NCBI RefSeq assembly: GCF_000142805.1
Contig: NC_013080.1
Coordinates: forward strand, 62,001 to 126,000
Source: Lachancea thermotolerans CBS 6340
Lineage: Eukaryota; Ascomycota; Saccharomycetes; Saccharomycetales; Saccharomycetaceae
Length of the DNA: 64,000 nucleotides
Reading direction: 5' to 3'
The notes under the pieces were generated by a model, which was not told where the DNA came from, searched no databases, and worked only from the letters and a program-made list of their open reading frames with translations. Positions 18,807 through 27,862 of the stretch are shown here, one piece after another. Every line of letters starts with the position of its first letter. Within the stretch, counting starts at the first letter, position 1. The position numbers were made by a program, and so were the translations under genes.

Positions 18807-21134
18807 ATGAGACCAGCTCTGACAGGACCGATGCGCGTCCTCTTTCTGGTTTTCGTGTTCCTGCAATTCTGGGTATCACCAGCAAGCGCGTCAAACACCT
18901 CGCGCCATTTGGAAACTACTTCTCTACTGACTTGTATGCAAAACTCGCAGTTGACCGCTTCGTTCTTTGAGGTGAAGTTCTACCCATCCTTGAACAAGGT
19001 CTATTTCAATATTGACGCTACCACAACGATTTCCACAAACATCACAGCTGAGGTCCAGGTGATTGTATATGGCCTCAATCTTATGGAAAGAAGCATTAAC
19101 TTCTGCAACCTAGACCAGCCTGCTTTATGCCCCCTCCAGGCGGGCCGCATTGATGTCAATAGCTCCTTTACTGTTGATTCAGACATCACCAGCAATATCC
19201 CTAATGTGGCGTACACGGTGCCCGACTTGGATGCTCAAGTTCGTGTGGTTGTATATTCCACATCCGACACAGACCACGGCACTCCCCTGGCATGCGTCGT
19301 GGCTCCTCTGGGTAACGGGAAGACTGTACAGACAAAGTATGCAGCGTGGCCAATCGCAGCCATTTCAGGTCTCGGTGTTTTAACATCTGGGTTTGTTTCA
19401 GTCATCGGCCACTCAACTACCGCGGCACATATTGCCTCCAACTCCATTTCACTGTTTATTTACTTTCAAAACTTGGCGATTACCTCCATGATGGGAGTAT
19501 CCAGGGTACCTCCTATTGCCGCAGCGTGGTCCCAAAACTTTCAATGGTCGATGGGAATTATAAACGTTAAATTTATGCAAGACATTTTCAACTGGTACAT
19601 CAAGGCGACGGGTGGTGAGCCAACTGTCGTGGTAGCAAACAAAGATGTTTTGTCAATTGCTGTCCAGAAGAAAAGGGTGAAGAGAGCTTTAGTAGAAGGA
19701 GCGAAGCATCTTTACAAAAGATTGACTATTTCGACCACAGACAGTATGGACTTGGACAGTTTCTTGAGTGAACAAGGTCTTTATACTGGCAACGAAAGGA
19801 ACTCTACGAACTATGCTTCCAAAACCCTTGTATTGCACGGGATTCAGCGTGTGGCTTACAAAGCTGGGATAGAACTCTCCAATCTGTTTTTGACAGGCGT
19901 TGTGTTCACCTTCTTTTTTGTTTTCATTGTTGTTATTGCACTCATGTTTTTCAAGGCCTTAGTCGAGTTACTTACCAGGACTCGTGTTATGGCAGAGTCG
20001 TCCAAATTCTTTGAGTACAGAAAAAGTTGGGGGAACATTATCAAGGGTACGCTATTCAGGCTGAGTATTATCGCTTTCCCTCAATTATCAATTTTATGCA
20101 TCTGGGAATTTACTCAGCGTGACTCTGCTGCAACTATGGTCGATGCTATTGTGATTCTTATAACAATTGGCGCAGTTTTGCTTTATGGTGTCATTAAAGT
20201 CGTTCTCAGAGGCCGAGAGTCAGCGCGGCTTTACAAGACCCCAGCCTATATGTTATACGGCGACTCTAACTTCCTCAACAGATATGGTTTCCTATATGTT
20301 CAATTCAAGGCTGACTTGTACTGGTGGCTCATGCCACTACTAGGCTACTCGTTTTTGAGATCATTATTCGTTGCAGTACTTCAGAATAATGGTAAAGCGC
20401 AGGCCATGGTTACCTTCATCATAGAAATGGTCTATTTTGTGGCCATTTGTTGGAAGAGACCTTACCTTGACAAGCGTACAAATGCTTTCAACATTGTTAT
20501 ACACCTTGTGAATTTTTTCAACGCGTTGTTCTTTTTGTTTTTCTCTGGCCTCTTCAGGCAGCCTCAAATTGTGTCTTCTGTCATGGCTGTTGTTCTTTTC
20601 GTGATGAACGCAGTGTTTGCTCTGTTTTTGCTCATATTCACCATCGTCACCTGTTCACTTGCGTTGATTTACAGAAACCCAGATGCTCGCTACCAACCTA
20701 TGAAAGATGACCGTGTATCCTTCATCCCCAAAATTCAAACGAACGGCAACGCGTCAAAATCTGAAACCGAATTGTTTGAGTTGGGTAAGGCTGTTATGAC
20801 CACAAATGAAGCAAGTAACATCTCCTCAGACAAGAGCTACAGGAACCAAAGCTCTAAAAAACTGCTATTCGATGATGAGGTGGACGATAGCTCGATTTTC
20901 GACGATCACTCTGGCGCCAGAGAAAAGCGGGCAAATAGCGGCGAAGCAGTGCAGCCGAGCTCTGCTGTCCTAGGCCCTAGCACCTTCGGGACTTACCAGA
21001 AAATCCCAACTGCCCCTTCAAGCCGTGGCGCTCAAAATTTGAGAGCTCCAGAGAACACCTTTGGCAATACGTCTTACCAAGGCTACACAGGAGCTTCCAG
21101 TAATCCATATTCTAAAAACAACCCATATCTCTGA
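18807..21134 (+). CDS. FLC2: Flc/TRP-like membrane protein (FLC2 / YOR365C ancestor)
   Basis: The 775-residue protein belongs to the fungal Flc family, which is linked to FAD transport into the ER, calcium release and cell-wall integrity. It has a signal peptide (about 1-30, ending near VSPASA), a lumenal ML-like domain with cysteines (about 35-165), then a series of hydrophobic helices (about 175-655) forming the TRP-like membrane domain, and a polar cytosolic tail rich in Ser, Asn and Tyr. In S. cerevisiae the duplicate pair FLC2 (YAL053W) and YOR365C occupies the two matching positions, so this is the single unduplicated copy; length (783 in Flc2) favours the name FLC2. Confidence 0.9.
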   Translation: MRPALTGPMRVLFLVFVFLQFWVSPASASNTSRHLETTSLLTCMQNSQLTASFFEVKFYPSLNKVYFNIDATTTISTNITAEVQVIVYGLNLMERSINFCNLDQPALCPLQAGRIDVNSSFTVDSDITSNIPNVAYTVPDLDAQVRVVVYSTSDTDHGTPLACVVAPLGNGKTVQTKYAAWPIAAISGLGVLTSGFVSVIGHSTTAAHIASNSISLFIYFQNLAITSMMGVSRVPPIAAAWSQNFQWSMGIINVKFMQDIFNWYIKATGGEPTVVVANKDVLSIAVQKKRVKRALVEGAKHLYKRLTISTTDSMDLDSFLSEQGLYTGNERNSTNYASKTLVLHGIQRVAYKAGIELSNLFLTGVVFTFFFVFIVVIALMFFKALVELLTRTRVMAESSKFFEYRKSWGNIIKGTLFRLSIIAFPQLSILCIWEFTQRDSAATMVDAIVILITIGAVLLYGVIKVVLRGRESARLYKTPAYMLYGDSNFLNRYGFLYVQFKADLYWWLMPLLGYSFLRSLFVAVLQNNGKAQAMVTFIIEMVYFVAICWKRPYLDKRTNAFNIVIHLVNFFNALFFLFFSGLFRQPQIVSSVMAVVLFVMNAVFALFLLIFTIVTCSLALIYRNPDARYQPMKDDRVSFIPKIQTNGNASKSETELFELGKAVMTTNEASNISSDKSYRNQSSKKLLFDDEVDDSSIFDDHSGAREKRANSGEAVQPSSAVLGPSTFGTYQKIPTAPSSRGAQNLRAPENTFGNTSYQGYTGASSNPYSKNNPYL

Positions 21135-22020
21135 GATGTGTGATTTTAATGCCTTTTTTTGACAAGAGGGCATACCAGGTAAAGGAGTCCGCTCACACAA
21201 AACAGACAGGGGATATGCTTTAGCGATTGAAGACTCACTTCTATGTACATTAGCAGTAACTATCATAAAAAAACCCTCGAAAGAGGTTTTTGCCGTTTAT
21301 TTTCAAGTCAAAGAAAGCAATGTTCATCAGAAGACACCACTAAGTTACCTTTTTGACTCCAAAAACCCACGAAGATGCGGTAGACTCTTGCTTAAATATT
21401 AACAAAACTAATAACCAGAAGCGGCGGATATTATGATGTTCTGATGATCTACCACAAAAGCCATTTGAGTTCTGTCATCTAAAAACGCGGATATAGCACG
21501 TCACCGGCCAACAACAGATTGCCTGACTCCCAGGCAAAGTTCAAAATGGTAGCCAAAGATTCGTAAATACTGTAAAATATGAGATGAAGCTGTATGAGGC
21601 TTAATTTTAACTAATCGATAGGCTAGAAATAGAATAGACAACTCTGGAATGCTCTTCATTTTCTTAATGTCGGGCGCAGAAAAAAGGTTGTAACTTACCA
21701 AGTTGGCGGACAGAAAGCGTCACATATTGATTAATATCTGTCTGTCAAATTTTGGATTCTTATCGCCAATGATGAAGACCAACACCTGCTGCATTGCGTA
21801 ACAGTTGCAAAACGGATTAGTCTGCACTAATTTCGGTTCTCAAAGGATGCTAAAAAATGCGCCTGGCATCAAGACAAAGTGCGGCGGTCGTCGAAAAATT
21901 GCAATGGACTACGTTTCGACGACGCTTGTTATCTGGACGCAATTTTTTAGAAGGATTCTTCCTTCTGCAGCCCATCTCATCATTGATAATGCACCATTTC
22001 CCGATGGAACTGTTGAGATG
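21135..22020. other. Intergenic region between convergent FLC2 and GEM1
   Basis: About 890 bp between two 3' ends. It contains a hairpin with a T-run (21267-21291) and AT-rich sequence. No gene is seen here, although the S. cerevisiae pair OAF1/PIP2 maps to the corresponding positions. Confidence 0.5.
21267..21291. repeat. Short inverted repeat with GAAA loop
   Basis: An A-run followed by CC(C)TC, a GAAA loop, then GAGG and a T-run forms an 8-9 bp stem with one bulged base. It lies about 130 bp downstream of the FLC2 stop codon. It resembles a hairpin terminator, but yeast RNA polymerase II does not use such terminators, so its role is unknown. Confidence 0.5.
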
Positions 22021-24015
22021 TCACGAATGTTCGTTTCTTAGGCTGCGAAACAGTTTAAAAAATGTAAAAGTGAATAGAGAAGTAAAACCAACAGCGGAAG
22101 TTGCTACGAGGGCGTACCTCCAATAGTTGATGTCCTCTTTGACAATGTCTGGAGCTATCCCTGGTGTGTTTATTGAAGGCTCCAAGCTCGCTTCTGTTAA
22201 CTTGATGAAAAGTTCATTTAGCGAACTAGACCAAACAGAAGAAACATGGAGAGGATGGTCAATATAAAGCTGGTCAGTAAAATCATCTGGTTGAATATAG
22301 CATCTCTGCTGCTGCTTATCAAGATCAGCCTTCAATGCCACAAACACCATAGGCAACTCTTGGAGATGCTTGTGCTGGTTTATGAGCTCGAAAAGAAATG
22401 AAAACGACTCAGGATCACTCGAATCATAAGTTAGGCACAAAACATCACACTCTTTCATTTTTTCAACGTTCTCCAAGATTGCCGGCTCTTGCTCCCCAAA
22501 TTCTTGCAAAATAAGATAATACTGTTTACTGCCTTTAAGTTCTAGGCTGTTCACGGCTATCCGTGGTCGTATTGTCGGAGAATACGATTCCAGGAAAGAC
22601 CTTCCTACAAAAGATTCCAATAAAGAACTTTTCCCACTGAAAGGTTTACCAATAACAAAGCAGTTGAAAACTTTCCGGTCAGTGACTAGTGCTCGATAAA
22701 ATTTTCCATTACGCCTTCTCTTTTTCCGTGATTTGGTGATCTGTAAAGCTAGCCTCGCGTCCTTTTCAATACCGAGATATACCAGATATTCTGTTGTTGT
22801 CTTATGGTCCAGAAATGTAGTCATACTCCATTGTGCTAACCAACCTTGAAGCGTTACGAAACCTTGACTATTAACAACGGTAGAGAAGGGAAAATTAGTC
22901 TCTGCCCAAAGCCGCGGTATGCCGGGAGTGGTTTTGAAAAGAAAATCGATTTCTTGTTCATTCAGGCCTCCATCGTTGTCTTTGTCAAACGTCAGAAACA
23001 GCTCAACAAGGAAACGGTAACCTAATGGGCTCAATTCTACGCTCGCGGTATCTGTGATATCCATTTTGGGATATAAAACTTTATCGCTTATTGAGAGAGA
23101 GTCAGTGTAGTGGAAGGCTCGGAGAATACCCCAAGTAGTTTCATGCCTGCCTTTCTCAGAGTAAAGTTTATTAAGTACAAGGAAACCGTCTTTTGTTATT
23201 CCCTTGTCGGGAATATACAGTGTGTAGCTGCCGTATTCTTGAGGAGGCATGGAAAGATTCAAAAGCGTTTCTTTTATAAATTCGAGTTCACTTTTATCTA
23301 TAGCCTTTCCAAAGGCCCGCTTCTGCAGAACGATCAGTTCATGATCGTTGAGGAAGCCATCCTGATCCTTATCAGAAAGAAGAAAGATCCGCTTTAGCGC
23401 CAAAACAGTCAAAGGTTTGAGTTCTCCCACCCTAGAATCAAACAAGGGAGCGATGGGATGTGTAATGGCCCGTTGACACAGATAAAAAGCTTGATTGACA
23501 TTAAATTTGTCTTTAGCACTTGTCTTAATACACGTCTCAATTTCCTTAAACTCTCGCAAAATGGGTATGAACTCTTCATCCTCCACTTTAGTGCTATCAG
23601 AAAGGGAATCGTCGGAAGGAGACAGAACAGAGCTTTTAGGTTCGCTTTCGACAGAAAAGTCATCGCATTTGTTTTTGCATAATACCACTGGCAAATTAAC
23701 CCCCAAAGAACGGAACATCATCATCCAATAAAGCGCTACTCTGTCATAAGTTTCATGATCTGAATACACAAGCCATATAACATCCGCGCTTTTCAGTTCC
23801 CGATGCAATGCAGGTAAGTCATAACTTGTTGTATCGACCAGAATGCTACTCTTTGGACAGAATGGACTTGAAGAGAAGTCTCGTGGGATAGTAACTGGCG
23901 GTAAACAGTTTTGGAGGTTTTGAATGAATTGGTCCTTCACAAGGCATGCCACAAGGCTAGTTTTTCCAACGCCGTCATCACCACAGACTACTATCTTGAT
24001 CTGTTCCTTCCCCAT
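22021..24015 (-). CDS. GEM1: Mitochondrial Rho GTPase Gem1 (Miro)
   Basis: The 664-residue protein is Miro, a tail-anchored GTPase of the mitochondrial outer membrane that controls mitochondrial shape and inheritance and regulates ER-mitochondria (ERMES) contacts. Order of parts: first GTPase domain with P-loop GDDGVGKTS (12-20) and an NKCD motif near 115, two EF hands ([12 protein letters not shown] near 215 and [12 protein letters not shown] near 335), second GTPase domain with GKPFSGKSS near 450, and a C-terminal membrane anchor (about 632-655) with basic residues after it. The start used is the ATG at 24015 (MGKEQIK), agreeing with the S. cerevisiae N-terminus (MTKETIR). Length matches the 662-residue yeast protein. 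Confidence 0.96.
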   Translation of the reverse strand: MGKEQIKIVVCGDDGVGKTSLVACLVKDQFIQNLQNCLPPVTIPRDFSSSPFCPKSSILVDTTSYDLPALHRELKSADVIWLVYSDHETYDRVALYWMMMFRSLGVNLPVVLCKNKCDDFSVESEPKSSVLSPSDDSLSDSTKVEDEEFIPILREFKEIETCIKTSAKDKFNVNQAFYLCQRAITHPIAPLFDSRVGELKPLTVLALKRIFLLSDKDQDGFLNDHELIVLQKRAFGKAIDKSELEFIKETLLNLSMPPQEYGSYTLYIPDKGITKDGFLVLNKLYSEKGRHETTWGILRAFHYTDSLSISDKVLYPKMDITDTASVELSPLGYRFLVELFLTFDKDNDGGLNEQEIDFLFKTTPGIPRLWAETNFPFSTVVNSQGFVTLQGWLAQWSMTTFLDHKTTTEYLVYLGIEKDARLALQITKSRKKRRRNGKFYRALVTDRKVFNCFVIGKPFSGKSSLLESFVGRSFLESYSPTIRPRIAVNSLELKGSKQYYLILQEFGEQEPAILENVEKMKECDVLCLTYDSSDPESFSFLFELINQHKHLQELPMVFVALKADLDKQQQRCYIQPDDFTDQLYIDHPLHVSSVWSSSLNELFIKLTEASLEPSINTPGIAPDIVKEDINYWRYALVATSAVGFTSLFTFTFFKLFRSLRNEHS

Positions 24016-24186
24016 TATCTGCAATTTGAACCAGAGAGGCAGCGGTGCCCAGATAAATAAACTAGGACAAGCTTCTCAATGCCCTGTTAAGGACCTCCTT
24101 CCACTTTAATTCGAGTAATCATTGACTAGATCATATTCTACGAATATACATGGAGCTTCCAAAATATCAATTTCAATATTCAATTC

Positions 24187-24195
24187 GGTGGCAAA
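24187..24195 (+). promoter_or_regulatory. PACE element (Rpn4 site) of PRE10
   Basis: The sequence GGTGGCAAA is an exact match to the proteasome-associated control element bound by Rpn4. It lies 72 bp upstream of the PRE10 start codon and on the same strand. This strongly supports the gene identity and its co-regulation with other proteasome genes. Confidence 0.9.
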
Positions 24196-24267
24196 CAGTA
24201 ACCTTTAAGTTTGGTACGTTGAACAGTTAGCAACATCTCAATTGGCATTAAAGGTCACTGAACTGCA

Positions 24268-25172
24268 ATGGTATGTGTTCGAGTTGTTTTAATGGTTTCC
24301 GCCCAGCTCGATATTAACAGGTTTACGCACTATTCAATTAGACATCGATCGGTACTGGATATGATCTTTCTAATAGTGTTTTCTCACCTGATGGCAGGAA
24401 CTTTCAGGTAGAGTATGCAGTCAAAGCCGCTGAGAACGGGGCAACGTCTGTCGGAATGAAGTTTAAAGATGGTATTGTTCTCGCTGTCGAAAAATTAGTA
24501 ACCTCAAAGCTGCTGGTGCCAGGAAAGAACAAAAAAATACAAACTATAGATCGTCATGTTGGCTGCGCATACTCAGGGTTAATGCCAGATGGTAGACATC
24601 TGGTAAACAGAGGCCGCGAGGAGGCTTCGAGTTTCAAGAAGACATACGCTACTCCAATCCCTCTCCCCGCTTTGGCTGACAGATTAGGACAGTATGTGCA
24701 GGCACACACGCTCTACAATAGTGTGAGGCCCTTCGGGATCACAGCCATTGTTGGCGGAGTGGACGACGATGGCGCACATCTTTATATGCTCGAGCCTAGC
24801 GGCACATACTGGGGATATAAAGGCGCGGCTACTGGTAAAGGCAGACAATCAGCGAAAGCCGAACTGGAGAAAGTGATTAGCAACAAACCTGAGCTTGATG
24901 CGAGAGAAGCAGTAAAAGAGGCCGCAAGGATAATTTATCTAGCTCATGAGGATAACAAAGAAAAGGACTTCGAGCTAGAAATGAGTTGGTGTTCGATCTC
25001 AGAGACTAATGGTTTACATAAGGCGGTACCAAAAGATTTGCTCGACGAAGCCATTGCGTTTGCCAAGGCCGAGAACGGCGACGACTCCGATAGCGACGAT
25101 TCTAGTGACGAGAGCGAAAACGAGAAAGACAACGAAAAGAAGGACGCTGAGGGTGACGTTCAACTCGAGTAA
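24268..25172 (+). CDS. PRE10: 20S proteasome alpha7 subunit Pre10 (one intron)
   Basis: Coding exons are 24268-24270 (the ATG alone) and 24342-25172, giving 277 residues. Joined, the N-terminus reads MTSIGTGYDLSNSVFSPDGR, the expected proteasome alpha-type signature, as in S. cerevisiae Pre10. Further family blocks follow: VNRGREEASSFKK, LYNSVRPFG, the segment SGTYWGYKGAATGKGRQSAK, and an acidic C-terminal tail (about 245-277) typical of alpha7. The subunit is part of the outer ring of the 20S core. Without the intron call the frame would begin at an internal Met (24456) and lose 39 conserved residues. It shares a 252-bp divergent promoter with GEM1 that holds a PACE box. Confidence 0.95.
24271..24341 (+). 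other. Spliceosomal intron of PRE10
   Basis: A 71-nt intron directly after the start codon. The donor is GTATGT (24271-24276), the branch-like sequence is TATTAAC (24312-24318) and the acceptor is TTAG (ending 24341), 24 nt beyond the branch A. An AG right after the branch (24319-24320) is too close to be used. Translation resumes in frame with the conserved TSIGTGYD. Confidence 0.9.
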
Positions 25173-25309
25173 TCCAGACCTTGGAATAAACTCTACCTTT
25201 CTGGTCGTTTTCTGTGATTAAGGTGATTAAAGTTCGCTCCATACTACATACCGGTGGTCGTTTATAACAGATAAAGATTAAAAAGGTTAAAATGGCGGTA
25301 GCGTTGCAA

Positions 25310-27439
25310 CTATTGACTGTGGCCAAACCTTTCTCGTATTTTTAAGCGTAATGCTCTGTTCTCATCCTCGAGCTGGGAAATTCTGTATTCTGCAGCATCT
25401 GCGTCGAGCTTTCGTCTTTCCCTTTCCGCTACCCATCTCCTCTCCAGTAACTCAATGTGCAGCTGAGATCCATAGCCCTCCTCCGTGTCTTTAACATTAA
25501 TATGCGACGATCTTTTTTTCTCCTTTAGCAACAGCTTTGCATGCTCTTCAACAATTGAGTTGATAGCTGACTCAATAAATACGTACAACGATTCAAGCTT
25601 CGCGTGTACTGCCTTGTGGTGGTTCTTAGAGCTGAGAACATCTAAGTTTTTGAGCTTCTTCTTGGCTTGGTCAATTGAATGTCTCTGGAGTATTTTATCA
25701 AACACATCGAATATCTTGTTAAGGTGTAGAATCAGGTGGCTGCGCAATTTTAAGAGTTCATTTTCGAGTTCGCTGCGATCCTTAGTAACTTCGTTTATTG
25801 ACTCTTCAAGTTGGCTGTTATGACGAATTGTTGAATTTAACTCGCTTTCAATTTCTTTGATGTGCTGTTGCATCTCACGGTTTTCCCCCATATATAAACC
25901 AGAGTTCCTCACCGCCCTTTTCAGTGTCTTTTCAAGGTCCATTATAGTTTTTTCAGACTCTTCTTGAGCTGCAGAAAGCTCGTTTTGGAGTTCTGCTATT
26001 ACATTTTCAAGTCTTTGTGACTCTGTCCTGGATTTGGAAACCTGAGACATCAAGTCTTCGATTTTGTTCATCCATTCCAACTCCTTTTCTTTGTACCTTC
26101 CCTCCACCTCTGTCACACCGCCAGTTTCCGCACTGCCCCTATCAAGCTTCTCACGTCTTTGTTCTATCGCAACTATCTCTTCCTCTAGCTCTTTCACCCT
26201 ATTCTTTTGAATTTCAAGCCGATTTTTATATTCTTCTATTTCGACATTAGGAGCGGGGAATGTCTGCGAAGAACTCCCCTGGGTGTCAGGGCTTTTGGCT
26301 CTATCAGAGGCGTGTATGTCCATGGAAAGCACGCCAGCAGTAACCCCACTTATGGAACGGCCATGAAATAGCTCGGTAAGTTTTTCCAGAAGCAATTGCT
26401 GTTTCATTAGTTTATCTCCTAGTAGTTTTTCTGTTTCCCCGGATTGATCCATCCTATCTTGCAAACTTCTCAAAAAGTTATGATACTCCTCATGCATGCT
26501 CTCAATCGCGCTCTCAAGCCTTGTATCCATCTGTGATATATTACCTTGGGAATTGTCTGCTACAGTTATGAGAGATTTATCAAACTGTTCCGGTATTTGT
26601 GCCGTGCTGAGAGTATCCAGAAATTTTCGAACAGTTGATCCAAGAGCATTGATCTTGACATCAATGAAATTGTTTGAAATGCCTCTTGCTTTGCACAATA
26701 CCTCCTTCTCTTCATCAGAAATGTCGAGTTTTTCAGAAAGCACCTGCAAAATGTCGTCAATATTGCTGGCTATCACATCCGAATGCTCCAAATAGGAATT
26801 GACATCATCCAAAACAGTGCTGTAATCGTTTTTTGCAGACAAAAGTTCTTTGTCTTTCGCTTCCAAGTTTTGCCGAAGTTCAGCAAGATCCTTGGACAAC
26901 TTGGCGCATTTATCGCAAGAAGGCAGTGTATCAACTAACTTAGCACTACAAGGTAAGTTTGGAAATTCATCAAAATGGTGGCTTTCTCTGTCGTAATTCA
27001 ACTCTTTTATCACCTCTGCGAGCGCTCTCAAACGTAACTTGCATGCCGTTAGCTGACGCTGTAATTGCTCGACTTCGTTACTGGACGAAGCAGACATAGT
27101 GGGGACACTCGAGGTATACCCGTCAGAAAACAATGAGCTGCGAGTGTGAGGCCGCGAGTTAACAGGTGATGCTAGGTTCAAAGGGCCCTCACTAAATCCA
27201 TCGCCGTTTTCTGCAGAGGCGCCAACCGTAGGAGAGACTGAACTACTACCTTGGTGGTAAATACTCTCCTTTGCAACGTCCCGTTTTCTCCAGGGCGTCA
27301 TTGAGTTGTTAAATTGCGGAATGTCAAGTTCATCAGCTTCACTCATCGTTCCAGTGCTGCCTTCGTCACTTGAGCGTGTATTATTCGCCGAAAGACAGCC
27401 TGAGCTATCTTGCACGGAGTTTCCACGTAGCGGCACCAT
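25310..27439 (-). CDS. SPC72: Gamma-tubulin complex receptor Spc72 (spindle pole body outer plaque)
   Basis: The 709-residue protein is mostly coiled coil (several stretches between about 75 and 650) and matches Spc72, which anchors the gamma-tubulin complex at the outer plaque and so nucleates cytoplasmic microtubules. The C-terminal block RRWVAERERRKLDADAAEYR is nearly the same as in S. cerevisiae Spc72 and is its hallmark; KLESLYVFIESAINSIV is also conserved. An N-terminal segment with FNNSMTPWRKRDVA (about 52-65) resembles the CM1 motif of gamma-tubulin receptors. The start is the ATG at 27439, since the frame upstream of it has no ATG. It lies next to PRE10 and PRT1, consistent with YAL047C. 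Longer than the 622-residue yeast protein. Confidence 0.92.
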   Translation of the reverse strand: MVPLRGNSVQDSSGCLSANNTRSSDEGSTGTMSEADELDIPQFNNSMTPWRKRDVAKESIYHQGSSSVSPTVGASAENGDGFSEGPLNLASPVNSRPHTRSSLFSDGYTSSVPTMSASSSNEVEQLQRQLTACKLRLRALAEVIKELNYDRESHHFDEFPNLPCSAKLVDTLPSCDKCAKLSKDLAELRQNLEAKDKELLSAKNDYSTVLDDVNSYLEHSDVIASNIDDILQVLSEKLDISDEEKEVLCKARGISNNFIDVKINALGSTVRKFLDTLSTAQIPEQFDKSLITVADNSQGNISQMDTRLESAIESMHEEYHNFLRSLQDRMDQSGETEKLLGDKLMKQQLLLEKLTELFHGRSISGVTAGVLSMDIHASDRAKSPDTQGSSSQTFPAPNVEIEEYKNRLEIQKNRVKELEEEIVAIEQRREKLDRGSAETGGVTEVEGRYKEKELEWMNKIEDLMSQVSKSRTESQRLENVIAELQNELSAAQEESEKTIMDLEKTLKRAVRNSGLYMGENREMQQHIKEIESELNSTIRHNSQLEESINEVTKDRSELENELLKLRSHLILHLNKIFDVFDKILQRHSIDQAKKKLKNLDVLSSKNHHKAVHAKLESLYVFIESAINSIVEEHAKLLLKEKKRSSHINVKDTEEGYGSQLHIELLERRWVAERERRKLDADAAEYRISQLEDENRALRLKIRERFGHSQ

Positions 27440-27862
27440 TGGTTTTAACCGCTCGTTATATTTCAATAAAAATGCTGTCTATTAGATGACTAGTGAAACA
27501 AGGCTGATACTTCAAGCAGAACGGCACCGTTTCTGTCAAATAACGCGGAGAGTAATGTATCGGAACCTCTGAAAAGCTTAATCAAAACAAAAGCTTACCA
27601 AGTGCATAAGTGCGCTCTAGCTCTGAGCTCTCTGAGGGCATCCCCACACTAGTTCCTTAGTACTCGGAACCTTCAAATACTGTTTTGATCTCTATTCTTT
27701 GGGAAAGTTGCACGTGATTAAAGAAATAAAGGCCTTACATCAAATCGTAGGTAACGAATCAGCCTCTTGAAAAATTTTCGATGAGCTTGAAATCTTGTCA
27801 AAGGACGTGTCTTTGGTATAGGCCTACGCAGTAAAGGTTCTTGTGAATTAAGATCTACAACA
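27440..27862. other. Divergent promoter SPC72 / PRT1
   Basis: 423 bp between two start codons. A CACGTG E-box at about 27711-27716 is 150 bp upstream of PRT1. Nothing else was recognised. Confidence 0.5.

Noticed and set aside
22021-24024. Longer N-termini for GEM1, SPC72, PTA1, GCV3, RAD17, PDE2, ERV46 and MSC6
   Set aside because: These open frames extend upstream only through non-ATG codons or unconserved sequence; the ATG matching the known protein starts was used instead.
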